Positions 7,391 to 16,025 of a DNA stretch of 31,079 nt are shown one piece after another. The translations under genes and the position numbers were made by a program. Positions within the stretch are counted from its first letter, which is position 1. Each line of letters opens with the position of its first letter. The DNA comes from RECO01 sp050485385. Its GTDB lineage: Bacteria; Pseudomonadota; Alphaproteobacteria; Geminicoccales; Geminicoccaceae. Under the pieces are notes generated by a model. The model saw only the letters and a program-made list of their open reading frames with translations. It did no database searches and was not told the origin of the DNA. Location: the NCBI GenBank assembly GCA_050485385.1, contig JBJHBG010000057.1, positions 1-31,079 of the forward strand, given 5' to 3'.

Positions 7391-8674
7391 TCAGCGGAGC
7401 AGGCGGACCAGCCCGAGCGAAAGCACTTCGAGATAGGTGACGGCGAGCATGACGACGAGGCTGACCAAGAAGAGCGGCAGCATCGCGCGGCTGATGGCGC
7501 CGACGCCCACCCTGGCGATGCGGGCGGCGACGAACAGGGTGCCGCCGACCGGTGGTGTGTAGAGGCCGATGGCGAGGTTGCAGGTCATGATGAGGCCGAG
7601 GTGGACCGGGTCGACGCCGAACGCCTGGGCGATGGGGATGAACAGGGGGGCGGTGAGGATCAGCGCCGGCAGGGGTTCCAGGAACATGCCGAGCACCAGG
7701 AGGATCACGTTCAGGAGCAGCAGGAACACCCACTTGTTGGTGGTGATCTCGGTGATCAGCCGGGTGAGCAGGAGCGGGATTTGCTCGAGCGTGATGATCC
7801 AGGCGAGGGCGGCGGTTGCCCCCACCACCAGCATGACCACGGCACTGGTGACGAAGCTGTCGCGGAGGATGGCGGGCACGGCCGAAAGCGGCAGGTCGCG
7901 GTAGACGAAGGCGGCGATGACGAAGCCGTAGACCACGGCGACGGCGGCGGCCTCGGTGGGGGTGAAGGTGCCGCTGTAGATGCCGCCCAGGACCACCACC
8001 GGCATGAGGAGCGCCGGTGCGCAGGCAACGAAGGTGCGCGCGACGTGGCGGAGGTCGGGCCGCTCGTCGCCCGTGTCCCAGCCCGTGCGGCGCCCGGTCC
8101 AGACGCAGACCGCCATCAGGCCGAGGGCGAACAGGACGCCCGGCACGATGCCGGCGATGAACAGGTCGGCGATGGAGACGCCGCCGACGAAGCCGTAGAC
8201 CAGGAGCGGGATGGAGGGCGGGATGATGACGCCGAGGGTGCCCGAGGAGGCGATCAGGGCGCCGCTGAAGGGCCGCCCGTAGCCGCGCTTGGCCATGCCC
8301 GGCACCATCACGGTGCCGATGGCGGCGGTGGCGGCGATGGCCGAGCCCGAGACCGCGCCGAACAACAGGCAGCCGACCACGGTGACGATGCCGAGCCCGC
8401 CCGGCATGAAGCCGAAGGCGGCGCGGGCGAAGGCGATCATCCGCTCGCCGACGCCGCCGCGGCTGACCAGCTCGCCCGCGACGATGAAGAGCGGCACGGC
8501 GACGAGGTGGAACGGCTCCACGCCGCCGATGAAGGTGATGTAGATGGCCTGGAGCGGGTAGCCGCGACCGAGCAGTTCGCTGGTGGCAACGGCGGTGGCC
8601 AAGAGCGCCCAGACCAGCGGCACGCCGACCAGGGCGAGGCCGAGGAAGATGGCGAGGATGAGGGCTGCGGTCAC
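7391..8674 (-). CDS. dctM: TRAP transporter large permease DctM (system 2)
   Basis: A 427-residue polytopic membrane protein with the DctM signatures VPLFIVAGELVSRGG, GVIIPPSIPLLVYG, GGIYSGTFTPTEA and NLAIGLYTPPVGGTLF. It is the ion-coupled translocation subunit of a TRAP transporter. The start is GTG 8674, three bases beyond the dctQ stop; no better start lies nearby. It differs from the other two DctM proteins in this window along its whole length, so it is not a recent duplicate. Last gene of a dctP-dctQ-dctM operon that faces away from the SMP-30/Gfo/GntR/TRAP-3 operon, and is followed by a hairpin. Confidence 0.93.
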   Translation of the reverse strand: MTAALILAIFLGLALVGVPLVWALLATAVATSELLGRGYPLQAIYITFIGGVEPFHLVAVPLFIVAGELVSRGGVGERMIAFARAAFGFMPGGLGIVTVVGCLLFGAVSGSAIAATAAIGTVMVPGMAKRGYGRPFSGALIASSGTLGVIIPPSIPLLVYGFVGGVSIADLFIAGIVPGVLFALGLMAVCVWTGRRTGWDTGDERPDLRHVARTFVACAPALLMPVVVLGGIYSGTFTPTEAAAVAVVYGFVIAAFVYRDLPLSAVPAILRDSFVTSAVVMLVVGATAALAWIITLEQIPLLLTRLITEITTNKWVFLLLLNVILLVLGMFLEPLPALILTAPLFIPIAQAFGVDPVHLGLIMTCNLAIGLYTPPVGGTLFVAARIARVGVGAISRAMLPLFLVSLVVMLAVTYLEVLSLGLVRLLR

Positions 8675-8677
8675 CGC

Positions 8678-9214
8678 TCAGCCTTCGCGTTCGACGGGCG
8701 GGCGGCCGTCGATCAGCGTGCGCACCACGTCGTGCAGGACGAAGACGAGGGTGAGGGCGGCGCCGACCGGCAAGGCGGCGTAGACCCAGCCGACCGGCCA
8801 GTAGAGCACGGTCATGACCTGGCGCATGTTGGCCTGGGCGATGATGGTGCCGTACCAGACGAGCTGGAGCAGGATGAGGATGACGACCGCCTGGATCGCC
8901 AGCTCCCAAACGACGCGGACGCGGCCGCCGGTAAGGCCCACCAACTCGCCGATGCGCATGTGGATGCGGCGCCGCGCGGCGGCGGCGCCGCCGAGGAAGG
9001 TCGCCCAGACCAAAAGGAAGCCCGTCAGCTCGACCACCCAGGCGACGTCGATCCGGAGGATGAAGCGCGAGCAGACGTTGCCGAACATGAGGACGACGAT
9101 GGCGGCCCCGGCCACCACCAGGGCCGCGTCGATGCCCTGGCCCAACAGGCGCAAGGGCAAGGGCTCGGGTGGCTGGCTCGGGGCCGCCGCCGGTTCGCTC
9201 GCGTCCGGCGCCAA
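8678..9214 (-). CDS. dctQ: TRAP transporter small permease DctQ (system 2)
   Basis: A 178-residue membrane protein: a Pro/Ala-rich cytoplasmic start of about 25 residues, then four hydrophobic helices (around 30-50, 60-80, 103-125, 140-162). NVCSRFILRIDVAWVVEL and LLVWATFLGGAAAARRRIHM match DctQ proteins. The start appears to be TTG 9214, nine bases after the dctP stop, with GAGGAC as ribosome site; the exact start is less sure than for its neighbours. It pairs with the DctM encoded three bases downstream. Confidence 0.88.
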   Translation of the reverse strand: MAPDASEPAAAPSQPPEPLPLRLLGQGIDAALVVAGAAIVVLMFGNVCSRFILRIDVAWVVELTGFLLVWATFLGGAAAARRRIHMRIGELVGLTGGRVRVVWELAIQAVVILILLQLVWYGTIIAQANMRQVMTVLYWPVGWVYAALPVGAALTLVFVLHDVVRTLIDGRPPVEREG

Positions 9215-9223
9215 GGCCCGTCC

Positions 9224-10228
9224 TCAGTTCGCGGGCACGGCCTGACGGATGGCTTCGGCCTCCGCCAAGACGGCGTCGACCACGGCATCGCCGTAGACCT
9301 CGCGGGCGCGGTCGTAGACCGGGGCCACGGCCTCGCGGAAGGGGGCGATGTCGGGCCAGTGCACGGTGGCGCCCCGGCTCTCCATCTCCTCCAACTGGCT
9401 CGCCTCGAGCTGGCGCACGGTCTGGCGGCTGAAGTCGGCGGACTCGAGCGCGGCGCGGGTGATGGCCTCGCGGTCGGCCTCGGAGAGCCGCTGCCAGCGC
9501 GTCTCGGCGACGGCGAAGGGCAGCGGGCTGTAGACGTGCTGGGTCATGGTGATGTGCGGCGCCACCTCGTAGAAGCGCTGCGAGTAGATGGTGTCGACCG
9601 GGTTCTCCTGGCCGATCACGGTGCCCTGCTGGATGGCGAGGTAGACCTCGGTGACCGGCAGGACGACGGGGCTGAAGCCGATCGATTCCATGATCCAGCG
9701 GATCATGTCGTTGGGGAACACGCGCATGTTCTGCCCGGCGGCGTCGGCCGGGCTTGCCAGCGGCATTCTGGTGGTGAAGCTGCGGAAGCCCGCCTCCCAG
9801 GTGGCGAGGATGCGCATGCCCTCGGCCGGCAACTGGTCGAACTGTTCGTGCAGCCACTGGCTCTCGTCGTACCACCGCCAGCCCTGCTCGTAGCTGTCGA
9901 ACAGGAAGGGCATGGCCGTCAGGTTCAGGCTGGTGACGTGGGTGGCATAGGTGCCCGTGCCCGTCACGGTGAAGTCGATGCCGCCGAGCTTGAGCTGCTC
10001 GACCGCGCGCGGGTCGTTGGCGAGCTGGCCCGAATGGAAGACCTGCACGTCGTAGCGGCCCTCGGTGTAGTCCCGGACCTTCTCCGCGAACAGTTCAGCC
10101 GCCTGCTGGCGGGCGCCGACCGCCGTGTCGGTGTGGCTGAAGCGAAGCACCGTCTGCGCCTCGGCCGTCTGGACCGCGGCCACGACGACGGCCAGCGCCG
10201 TCAGCATGCGCCATCCGTTCTCGTGCAT
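9224..10228 (-). CDS. dctP: TRAP transporter periplasmic solute-binding protein DctP (system 2)
   Basis: A 334-residue periplasmic binding protein with a signal peptide ending in TAEAQ (cleavage near residue 23). Family motifs: LRFSHTDTAVGARQQAAELF, MPFLFDSYEQGWRWYDE, GQNMRVFPND (Arg for the substrate carboxylate) and AIQQGTVIGQENPVDTI. ATG 10228 is chosen because GGGGAGG (10240-10234) lies five bases upstream; the GTG at 10234 overlaps that site. It is the first gene of the operon and is divergent from the SMP-30 gene, so the two operons share a 125-bp control region. Its ligand is probably related to the substrate handled by the divergent enzymes (inference). Confidence 0.92.
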   Translation of the reverse strand: MHENGWRMLTALAVVVAAVQTAEAQTVLRFSHTDTAVGARQQAAELFAEKVRDYTEGRYDVQVFHSGQLANDPRAVEQLKLGGIDFTVTGTGTYATHVTSLNLTAMPFLFDSYEQGWRWYDESQWLHEQFDQLPAEGMRILATWEAGFRSFTTRMPLASPADAAGQNMRVFPNDMIRWIMESIGFSPVVLPVTEVYLAIQQGTVIGQENPVDTIYSQRFYEVAPHITMTQHVYSPLPFAVAETRWQRLSEADREAITRAALESADFSRQTVRQLEASQLEEMESRGATVHWPDIAPFREAVAPVYDRAREVYGDAVVDAVLAEAEAIRQAVPAN

Positions 10229-10286
10229 GCGCACCTCCCCGTGCTGCCGCCGGCCGGGTCGTGCCGCCCGCCGGTCGTCCGATTTG

Positions 10287-10313
10287 CGTATACGTCATTT
10301 TCCGGAAGGTCAA
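10287..10313 (-). promoter_or_regulatory. Candidate promoter of TRAP system 2 with palindromic operator
   Basis: On the minus strand TTGACC (10313-10308) is followed after 15 bases by TATACG (10292-10287); the spacing is shorter than the ideal 17. The -10 lies inside the perfect palindrome CGTATACG (10287-10294). FCD-type GntR regulators commonly bind short palindromes centred on GTATAC or similar, and such a regulator is encoded at 12467. Binding here would block the TRAP-2 promoter and could also control the divergent operon (inference). Confidence 0.35.
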
Positions 10314-10353
10314 CGAGGTTGGAGCCGTACAGCGGCGTCGACCGGGAGAGTTG

Positions 10354-11427
10354 ATGAGAGTGACCCCGAAAAGTCTTGATCCTGGTCGCGGCAGGTGCTT
10401 CGATCGACGTATGCACAAGGAGCCACCTCAGAAGCCCCTTTCGGACCTGGGCGCGCTGCGTTTCGTCGGCAGCGGCCTGGTGCGGCCGGAGTGCGTGCTG
10501 GCGCACCGGAGCGGCTGGCTGTTCTGTGCCGACTGGCAGGGGGAGGGTGGCGTTGCCGCCGTGGCGCCGGACGGCTCCGTCCGGCGCATCGTCGCGCGCG
10601 ACGCGCCGCGGCCGATGCGGCCGAACGGCATCGCCCTCGAGCCGCAGGGCCGGTTTCTTCTGGCCGATCTGGGCGACGAGGCGGGGGGCGTGTTCCGGCT
10701 GCATCCGGACGGCGGCATCGAGCCGGTGCTGGCGGCGGTCGACGGCCATGCCCTGCCGCCCACCAACTTCGTCCACCGGGACGGCGAGGGGCGCCTCTAC
10801 GTGACCGTCAGCACCCGGCTCCGGCCGCGCTCGCTCGGCTGTCGGGCCGACGTCGCCGACGGCTTCGTCGTCCTGGTCGACGCCAAGGGTGCGCGCGTGG
10901 TCGCCGACGGGCTCGGCTACACCAACGAGTGCGTCACCTCCCTCTGTGGCGGCTATCTCTACGTCAACGAGACCTTCGCGCGTCGGCTCTCGCGCTTTAC
11001 GCGCCACGCCGACGGCACGCTCGGCGCGCGCGAGGTGGTGCGGAGCTTCGGCGCCGGCACCTTTCCCGACGGCCTCACGCTCGACCAAGAGGGCGGGCTC
11101 TGGATCACCAGCATCGTCAGCAACCGCGTGATCCGCATCGCGCCCGACGGTCGCGACGAGCTGTGGCTGGAGGACGCCGATCCCGATCACGTGGCGTCGT
11201 GCGAGGCGGCCTATCTGGCGGGCGAGCTGGGCCGGCCGCATCTGGACCGGGCAACGAGCCACCATCTCCGCAACGTCTCCAGCCTCGCCTTCGGTGGCGA
11301 GGACCTGACGACCGCCTATCTCGGCTGCCTGCTGGGCGATCGGGTGGCGTGCTTCGAGAGCCCCATTCCCGGTGCGCCGCCGCCGCACTGGGACGTGCCG
11401 CTCGGCCCGCTTTTGGAGCGGCTGTGA
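10354..11427 (+). CDS. SMP-30/gluconolactonase/LRE-like beta-propeller protein
   Basis: A 357-residue protein of the six-bladed SMP-30 family, which hydrolyse sugar lactones with a bound divalent metal. The probable metal ligands can be seen: Glu in RPECV (E46), Asn in YTNECV (N191) and Asp in FPDGLTLDQ (D239); the last is followed by the usual GGLWI. ATG 10354 is chosen for GGGAG five bases upstream; ATG 10411, 19 codons later, also fits and would still leave the whole domain intact. No signal peptide, so cytoplasmic. Its stop overlaps the oxidoreductase start by one base. In this operon it likely opens a lactone formed by oxidation of a sugar or sugar acid (inference). Confidence 0.85.
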   Translation: MRVTPKSLDPGRGRCFDRRMHKEPPQKPLSDLGALRFVGSGLVRPECVLAHRSGWLFCADWQGEGGVAAVAPDGSVRRIVARDAPRPMRPNGIALEPQGRFLLADLGDEAGGVFRLHPDGGIEPVLAAVDGHALPPTNFVHRDGEGRLYVTVSTRLRPRSLGCRADVADGFVVLVDAKGARVVADGLGYTNECVTSLCGGYLYVNETFARRLSRFTRHADGTLGAREVVRSFGAGTFPDGLTLDQEGGLWITSIVSNRVIRIAPDGRDELWLEDADPDHVASCEAAYLAGELGRPHLDRATSHHLRNVSSLAFGGEDLTTAYLGCLLGDRVACFESPIPGAPPPHWDVPLGPLLERL

Positions 11428-12470
11428 TGGCGCGGCTGCGGGTCGCCACCCTCGGCTGCGGCTATTTCGCCCAGTTCCACCACGATGCGTGGGCGCGTCT
11501 CCCGGAGGTGGACCTGGTGGCGGTCTGCGACCGCGACCCCGCCAAGGCGGCGTCGTTCGCGGAGCGCTTCGGCGCGCCGCTGCACTTCACCGACGCCGCG
11601 ACCATGCTCGACGCGGTCGGCCCGGACCTCCTGGACGTCGTCACCCCGCCGCCGACGCATCTGGACAGCATCCGCCTCGCCGCGGCGCGGGGCGTCGACG
11701 TCGTCTGCCAAAAGGCGTTCTGCCGTTCGCTGGCGGAAGCGGAGGCGGCGGTCGGGGTAGCGGAGGCCGCCGGCATCCGCCTGATCGTGCACGAGAACTT
11801 CCGCTTTCAGCCGTGGTACGGCGTGGTCCGCGACTGGCTGGGGGCGGGCCGGCTCGGCGACGTCTATCAGGCGGCCTTCCGCCTCCGGCCGGGCGACGGC
11901 CAGGGGCCCGGCGCCTATCTCGACCGCCAGCCCTATTTCCAGACCATGGAGCGCTTTCTGGTTCACGAGACGGCGATCCACTTCGTCGACGTGTTCCGCT
12001 TCCTGTTCGGCGAGGTGACGGCGGTCACGGCGCGGCTCAGGCGGCTCAATCCGGCGATCAAGGGCGAGGATGCGGGGATCGTGCTGTTCGAGCACGCGGC
12101 AGGCGCGCACACGCTCTTCGACGGCAATCGCTTGGTCGACCATGCGGCCGCGAACTGCCGTCGAACCATGGGCGAGCTGCTGGTCGAGGGGGCGGCCGGC
12201 GTGCTGCGGCTCGATGGCGAAGGCCGACTTTGGCACCGGGCACTCGGCAGCGTCGCCGAGACGCCGGTCGCGTTCGAGAGCCCCGAGACCGGCTTCGGCG
12301 GCGACAGCGTGCTCCGGTTGCAGCGCCACGTCGTGGCCCATCTGCGGGACGGTGCTGCGGTGGCCAACACCGGCCGCGAGTATCTGCGGAACCTGCGGGT
12401 GGAGGCGGCGATCTACGAGGCGGCGGCGACCGGCCAGCGGCTGACGCTCGACGTCGGAGCGAGCCCTTGA
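11427..12470 (+). CDS. Gfo/Idh/MocA-family NAD(P)-dependent oxidoreductase
   Basis: A 347-residue cytoplasmic dehydrogenase. The N-terminal Rossmann fold shows VATLGCGYFAQFHHDAW (GxGxxA pattern). The family's catalytic-lysine motif EKP appears as QKA in VVCQKAFCRS, so the Lys is kept but its neighbours differ. HETAIHFVDVFRFLFGE holds the usual His near the active site. ATG 11427 overlaps the SMP-30 stop (TGATG), showing translational coupling. Members oxidise or reduce sugars, inositols and related polyols. Together with the downstream lactonase-like protein and dehydrogenase it suggests oxidation of an imported polyhydroxy acid or sugar, but the substrate cannot be named from sequence. Confidence 0.88.
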   Translation: MARLRVATLGCGYFAQFHHDAWARLPEVDLVAVCDRDPAKAASFAERFGAPLHFTDAATMLDAVGPDLLDVVTPPPTHLDSIRLAAARGVDVVCQKAFCRSLAEAEAAVGVAEAAGIRLIVHENFRFQPWYGVVRDWLGAGRLGDVYQAAFRLRPGDGQGPGAYLDRQPYFQTMERFLVHETAIHFVDVFRFLFGEVTAVTARLRRLNPAIKGEDAGIVLFEHAAGAHTLFDGNRLVDHAAANCRRTMGELLVEGAAGVLRLDGEGRLWHRALGSVAETPVAFESPETGFGGDSVLRLQRHVVAHLRDGAAVANTGREYLRNLRVEAAIYEAAATGQRLTLDVGASP

Positions 12471-13159
12471 ACCTCGTGGCCAGCCCGAACGAACCCGTCG
12501 ATCGCGAGAGCCGCACCGAGCAGGCCTATCGCGAACTCCGGCGGCGCATCCTCGACAACGAGCTGCCGGCGGGCACCTCGATGCTGGAGCAGGAACTGGC
12601 GGAGCTGCTCGGCATGAGCCGCACGCCCGTGCGCGAGGCACTGATCCTGCTCGCCAAGGAAGGGCTGGTCGAGGTGCGGCCGCGTCAGGGCATGCGCGTG
12701 CTGCCGGTGAGCCCCGACGACATGGAGAACATCTACCAAGTGCTGACCGCCCTCGAGGCCGAGGCCGCCGGCGACATCGCCCGCCGCGGTCTGCCGAAGC
12801 GGCGGCTGAAGGCGCTGCGCGACGCCGTGCAGGCGATGGACGAAGCGTTGGACAAGGACGACCTCCTCGCCTGGGCCGCGGCCGACAACGAGTTCCATCG
12901 GCTGCTGATGGACGCCTCGCGCAACGAGCGGCTCAGGGCGCTGGTCCATCAGTTCTGGGACCAGGGTCATCGCGTGCGGATGCTGACGCTCCGGCTCCGG
13001 CCCAAGCCCGTCATGTCCAACCGCGACCACCTCGCGCTGGTCGAGGCGATCGAACGGCGCGACGCCGAGGCCGCGCGTTCGATCCATCGCGAGCACCGCA
13101 TCCAGGCCGGCCAGATGCTGGTGGGCCTCTTACGTCAGCGCCGGCTGGTCGAACTCTGA
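12467..13159 (+). CDS. GntR-family transcriptional regulator, FCD subfamily
   Basis: A 230-residue DNA-binding regulator. The N-terminal winged helix-turn-helix is clear: YRELRRRILDNELPAGTSML, then LAELLGMSRTPVREALILL and VRPRQGMRV. The C-terminal FCD domain shows the metal-binding pattern: Asp and His in DNEFHRLLMD, His in NRDHLALVEAI and His in HREHRIQAG. Such regulators sense a carboxylate or sugar acid and usually repress the adjacent operon. TTG 12467 is taken as start (GGAG seven bases upstream; TTGA overlaps the oxidoreductase stop); GTG 12476 is possible. It sits within the catabolic operon, just before TRAP system 3, and probably controls this operon and the divergent TRAP system 2. 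Confidence 0.9.
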   Translation: MNLVASPNEPVDRESRTEQAYRELRRRILDNELPAGTSMLEQELAELLGMSRTPVREALILLAKEGLVEVRPRQGMRVLPVSPDDMENIYQVLTALEAEAAGDIARRGLPKRRLKALRDAVQAMDEALDKDDLLAWAAADNEFHRLLMDASRNERLRALVHQFWDQGHRVRMLTLRLRPKPVMSNRDHLALVEAIERRDAEAARSIHREHRIQAGQMLVGLLRQRRLVEL

Positions 13160-13203
13160 GGCCAGGGCGCCATGAACCGAACCACCTTCAGGGAGAGAAA
13201 CCC

Positions 13204-14190
13204 ATGACGATCGACTTCAGGCACTTCGGCGTTGCCGCGGTGACCGCGGCGGGGCTGGGCTTCGCCGCCTTGGGTGCGGCCCACGCGGCCAATCTCGGCC
13301 ACTTGGCGCCGACGGGCGATCCGCGCCACGAGGTGCTGGTACGCTTCGCCGAGCGCGTGGCGGAGGGGACGGACGGCGCGGTCACCATGGAGGTCTTCCC
13401 GAACTCCACGCTCGGCAGCGAGCGCGAGATGTTCGAGCAGGCCCAGGCCGGCATCACCGAGTTCGCGCTCGTCGGCTCCATCGTCGCCAACTTCTACCCG
13501 GCGTGGTCGATCATCGACATGCCGTTCATGTGGGAGGACAGCGAACACCTCACCGCCTTCGTCGACAGCGAGTTCGCCGAGGTCTGGAAGGAGGACATGG
13601 CGGAGACGCTCGGCATCGAGATGCTGGCCTTCTTCGAGCGCAACCCGCGTATCCTGACCTCGGCGACGCGGCCGGTGCGTTCCGTCGACGACCTGCGCGG
13701 GATGAAGGTGCGCGTGCCCAACATCGACGTCTACATGGACACGTGGCGCGCCTTCGGTGTGGAGCCCGTGCCGATGCCGGCGGCCGACTTCTACATGGGG
13801 CTCCGGCTCGGCACCATCGACGCCATGGAGAACCCGGTGGAAGTCATGTACCACTGGAACATCTACGAGGTGTCGAACTATCTGACGCCCACCGAGCACA
13901 TGCGCTCCGGCTTCTTCCTCATCGCCAGCAAGGCGTACATGGACGGCCTGTCGCCCGAGCATCAGGCGGTCGTGCGCGAGGCCGCGGCACTCGCTCAGGC
14001 GGAGATGGCCGAGGCCAATGCCGAGGGTGCGGCGACGCTCTTCGAGGAACTGGAGGCAGCGGGCATGACGATCGTGCGCGACGTCGACGTGGAGAGCTTC
14101 CGCGCGCGCTCGGAGCCCGTGCACGAGGCCTACATGGACCAGTTCGGGCGCGAGGCCTACGACGTCGCCCGCGGGCTGGCCAACCGTTGA
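13204..14190 (+). CDS. dctP: TRAP transporter periplasmic solute-binding protein DctP (system 3)
   Basis: A 328-residue binding protein. Signal peptide ending GAAHAANL (cleavage near residue 29). DctP features: FPNSTLGSEREMFEQAQAG, DMPFMWEDSEH, GMKVRVPNIDVYMDTW with the ligand-binding Arg, and LRLGTIDAMENPVEVMY. AGGGAG lies nine bases before ATG 13204. It begins the transporter part of the operon, 44 bases after the regulator. The strong match of all the structural motifs suggests a functional protein; it differs clearly from the DctP proteins of systems 1 and 2. Confidence 0.92.
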   Translation: MTIDFRHFGVAAVTAAGLGFAALGAAHAANLGHLAPTGDPRHEVLVRFAERVAEGTDGAVTMEVFPNSTLGSEREMFEQAQAGITEFALVGSIVANFYPAWSIIDMPFMWEDSEHLTAFVDSEFAEVWKEDMAETLGIEMLAFFERNPRILTSATRPVRSVDDLRGMKVRVPNIDVYMDTWRAFGVEPVPMPAADFYMGLRLGTIDAMENPVEVMYHWNIYEVSNYLTPTEHMRSGFFLIASKAYMDGLSPEHQAVVREAAALAQAEMAEANAEGAATLFEELEAAGMTIVRDVDVESFRARSEPVHEAYMDQFGREAYDVARGLANR

Positions 14191-14229
14191 CCGACGCTTT
14201 CGCAACGCGGCCGGGGCGGGCCTGAGCCC

Positions 14230-14727
14230 ATGCGCAGGTTCGCCCGCTGGCTGGTGATCGCCAGCTTCTCGGTGATGGTCACGGCGGCCATCGCCCAGGT
14301 GATCAGCCGCTACGTGTTCGCCCACCCCCTCGGCTGGACCGAGGAGGTGGCGCGGCTGATGCTCGTCTGGTGGGCTTTCGTCGGCGCCGGGCTGCTCGCG
14401 TTCGACCGCAAGCTGCTCGCGATCGACGCGGTCCTGTTGCCGCTCGGCGCGCGGCAGGCCCACGGCCTGCTCGCGTTGGGGCAGGGGCTTTGCGCGGTGA
14501 CCGCCGGCTACCTCGCCTGGCTGGGCTTCCGCCTCGTCCGGCTGGCCGGCACGCAGTCCATCTCGGGGCTCGATATCCCCTATTACTGGCTCTACCTGAG
14601 CCTGCCCGCCGGTCTCCTGCTGGCGACCGTCGCCTTCGCGTGGCGCACCCAGCACCACGCCCGCCGGGCGCTCGATCCGGCGAGTCCGCACCCGGTCGGC
14701 AGCGTGACCGCCGGCGAGACGGTGTGA
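14230..14727 (+). CDS. dctQ: TRAP transporter small permease DctQ (system 3)
   Basis: A 165-residue membrane protein with four predicted helices (about 7-28, 41-61, 76-98, 118-137). QVISRYVFAHPLGWTEEVAR is a very typical DctQ sequence, followed by LMLVWWAFVGAG. Starts at ATG 14230, 39 bases after dctP, and ends seven bases before dctM. Partners DctM in the membrane complex. The C-terminal tail (about 25 residues) is polar and probably cytoplasmic. Confidence 0.9.
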   Translation: MRRFARWLVIASFSVMVTAAIAQVISRYVFAHPLGWTEEVARLMLVWWAFVGAGLLAFDRKLLAIDAVLLPLGARQAHGLLALGQGLCAVTAGYLAWLGFRLVRLAGTQSISGLDIPYYWLYLSLPAGLLLATVAFAWRTQHHARRALDPASPHPVGSVTAGETV

Positions 14728-14734
14728 GCCGGCG

Positions 14735-16012
14735 ATGATCTATTTCGTCCTCCTGCTCGTGCTCTTTCTCGCCGCCGTGCCGATCGGCATGGGGCTCGCG
14801 GCGACGGGGCTCGGCTATCTGCTCGTCAGCGAGCGCTTCGATCCGCTGATCGCGGCGCAGCGCATCGCCACCGGCATCGACAACTTCGCACTGACGGCGA
14901 TCCCGTTCTTCCTGTTCGCGGCCGAGCTGATGAACCGGACGGGCATCACCGACCGCATCTTCCACCTCGCCAACTGCCTTCTGGGCCGCGTTCCGGGCGG
15001 GCTGGGCTACGTCAACATCTCGGCGAGCATGATGTTCGCCTCGATGTCGGGCTCGGCGGTCGCCGATGCCGTGGGCCTCGGCCGGATCGAGATCCGGGCG
15101 ATGACCCAGGCGGGCTACGACCGGCCGTTCTCCGCCGCCGTCACCGCCGCCTCCACCACCATCGCCCCGATCATCCCGCCCTCGATCTCGCTGGTCATCT
15201 TCGGCGTCACCGCCGGCGCCTCGATCGGCGGCCTCTTCCTCGGCGGCCTCGTCCCGGGCCTCTTGATGGGCCTCTTGATGATGGTCGTGGTCTACGTCAT
15301 CAGCCGCCGGCGCGGCTATGGCGCCGGCAGGCGGGCGACCGGGCGGGAGACGCTCTGCGCCGCCGCCGGCGCCTTTTTGCCCTTGATGACCCCCGTCATC
15401 ATCGTCGGCGGCATCTGGTCGGGCATCTTCACGCCGACCGAGGCGGGGGCGGTCGCGGTCCTCTATGCGCTGGTCCTCGGTATCGCGGTCTACCGCACCA
15501 TCGACCTCTCGAACCTCGCCGACGTGATCTACGAGAGCGCTTTGGCTTCGGCCAACATCCTCTTCATCATCGCCGTGTCGGCGCTGATCGCGTGGCTGCT
15601 CACGGTCGAGCAGATCCCGATGCGGGCGGCGATCTTCATCGTCGACCTCTCACCGCACCCGATCGTGTTCCTGCTGCTGCTCAACGTCGTGCTGCTCGTC
15701 ATCGGCTGCTTCATGGCGGCGGCACCGGCGATCATCATGCTGGTGCCGATCATCCTGCCGGCGGCGACCGCCATGGGCATCGACCCGATCCACCTCGGCG
15801 TGGTCATGGTCCTCAACTTGATGATCGGGTTGATCACGCCGCCCGTGGGTCTTTGCCTGTTCGCCGTGGCGGAGGTGGCGAACATTTCGCCGCTCGCCCT
15901 CTTCCGGGCTCTTCTGCCGTTCTTCCTGCCGCTGATCGGCACGCTGCTGGCGATCACCACGATGCCGGAGATCGTCCTCTTCCTGCCACGCCTCTTGGGC
16001 TACGCGTCCTGA
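14735..16012 (+). CDS. dctM: TRAP transporter large permease DctM (system 3)
   Basis: A 425-residue polytopic membrane protein with the DctM signatures IPFFLFAAELMNRTG, MMFASMSGSAVADAVGLG, PIIPPSISLVIFG, GGIWSGIFTPTEAGA and NLMIGLITPPVGLCLF. Start ATG 14735 is seven bases after dctQ and the stop is 13 bases before the dehydrogenase gene, all in one operon. It transports the acid captured by the DctP encoded two genes upstream, driven by an ion gradient. Confidence 0.94.
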   Translation: MIYFVLLLVLFLAAVPIGMGLAATGLGYLLVSERFDPLIAAQRIATGIDNFALTAIPFFLFAAELMNRTGITDRIFHLANCLLGRVPGGLGYVNISASMMFASMSGSAVADAVGLGRIEIRAMTQAGYDRPFSAAVTAASTTIAPIIPPSISLVIFGVTAGASIGGLFLGGLVPGLLMGLLMMVVVYVISRRRGYGAGRRATGRETLCAAAGAFLPLMTPVIIVGGIWSGIFTPTEAGAVAVLYALVLGIAVYRTIDLSNLADVIYESALASANILFIIAVSALIAWLLTVEQIPMRAAIFIVDLSPHPIVFLLLLNVVLLVIGCFMAAAPAIIMLVPIILPAATAMGIDPIHLGVVMVLNLMIGLITPPVGLCLFAVAEVANISPLALFRALLPFFLPLIGTLLAITTMPEIVLFLPRLLGYAS

Positions 16013-16025
16013 CGGAGACACCTGC

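Noticed and set aside
10300..10307. TTCCGGAA palindrome next to CGTATACG
   Set aside because: Eight-base palindromes are expected by chance at this frequency and it is not aligned with a promoter element or a known operator type.
6827..10354. A plus-strand open frame of over 1,100 codons lying opposite TRAP system 2
   Set aside because: Its product is rich in Asp, Gly, His and Arg with no domain, and it is antisense to three clear TRAP genes. Such frames arise from the strong GC bias at third codon positions.
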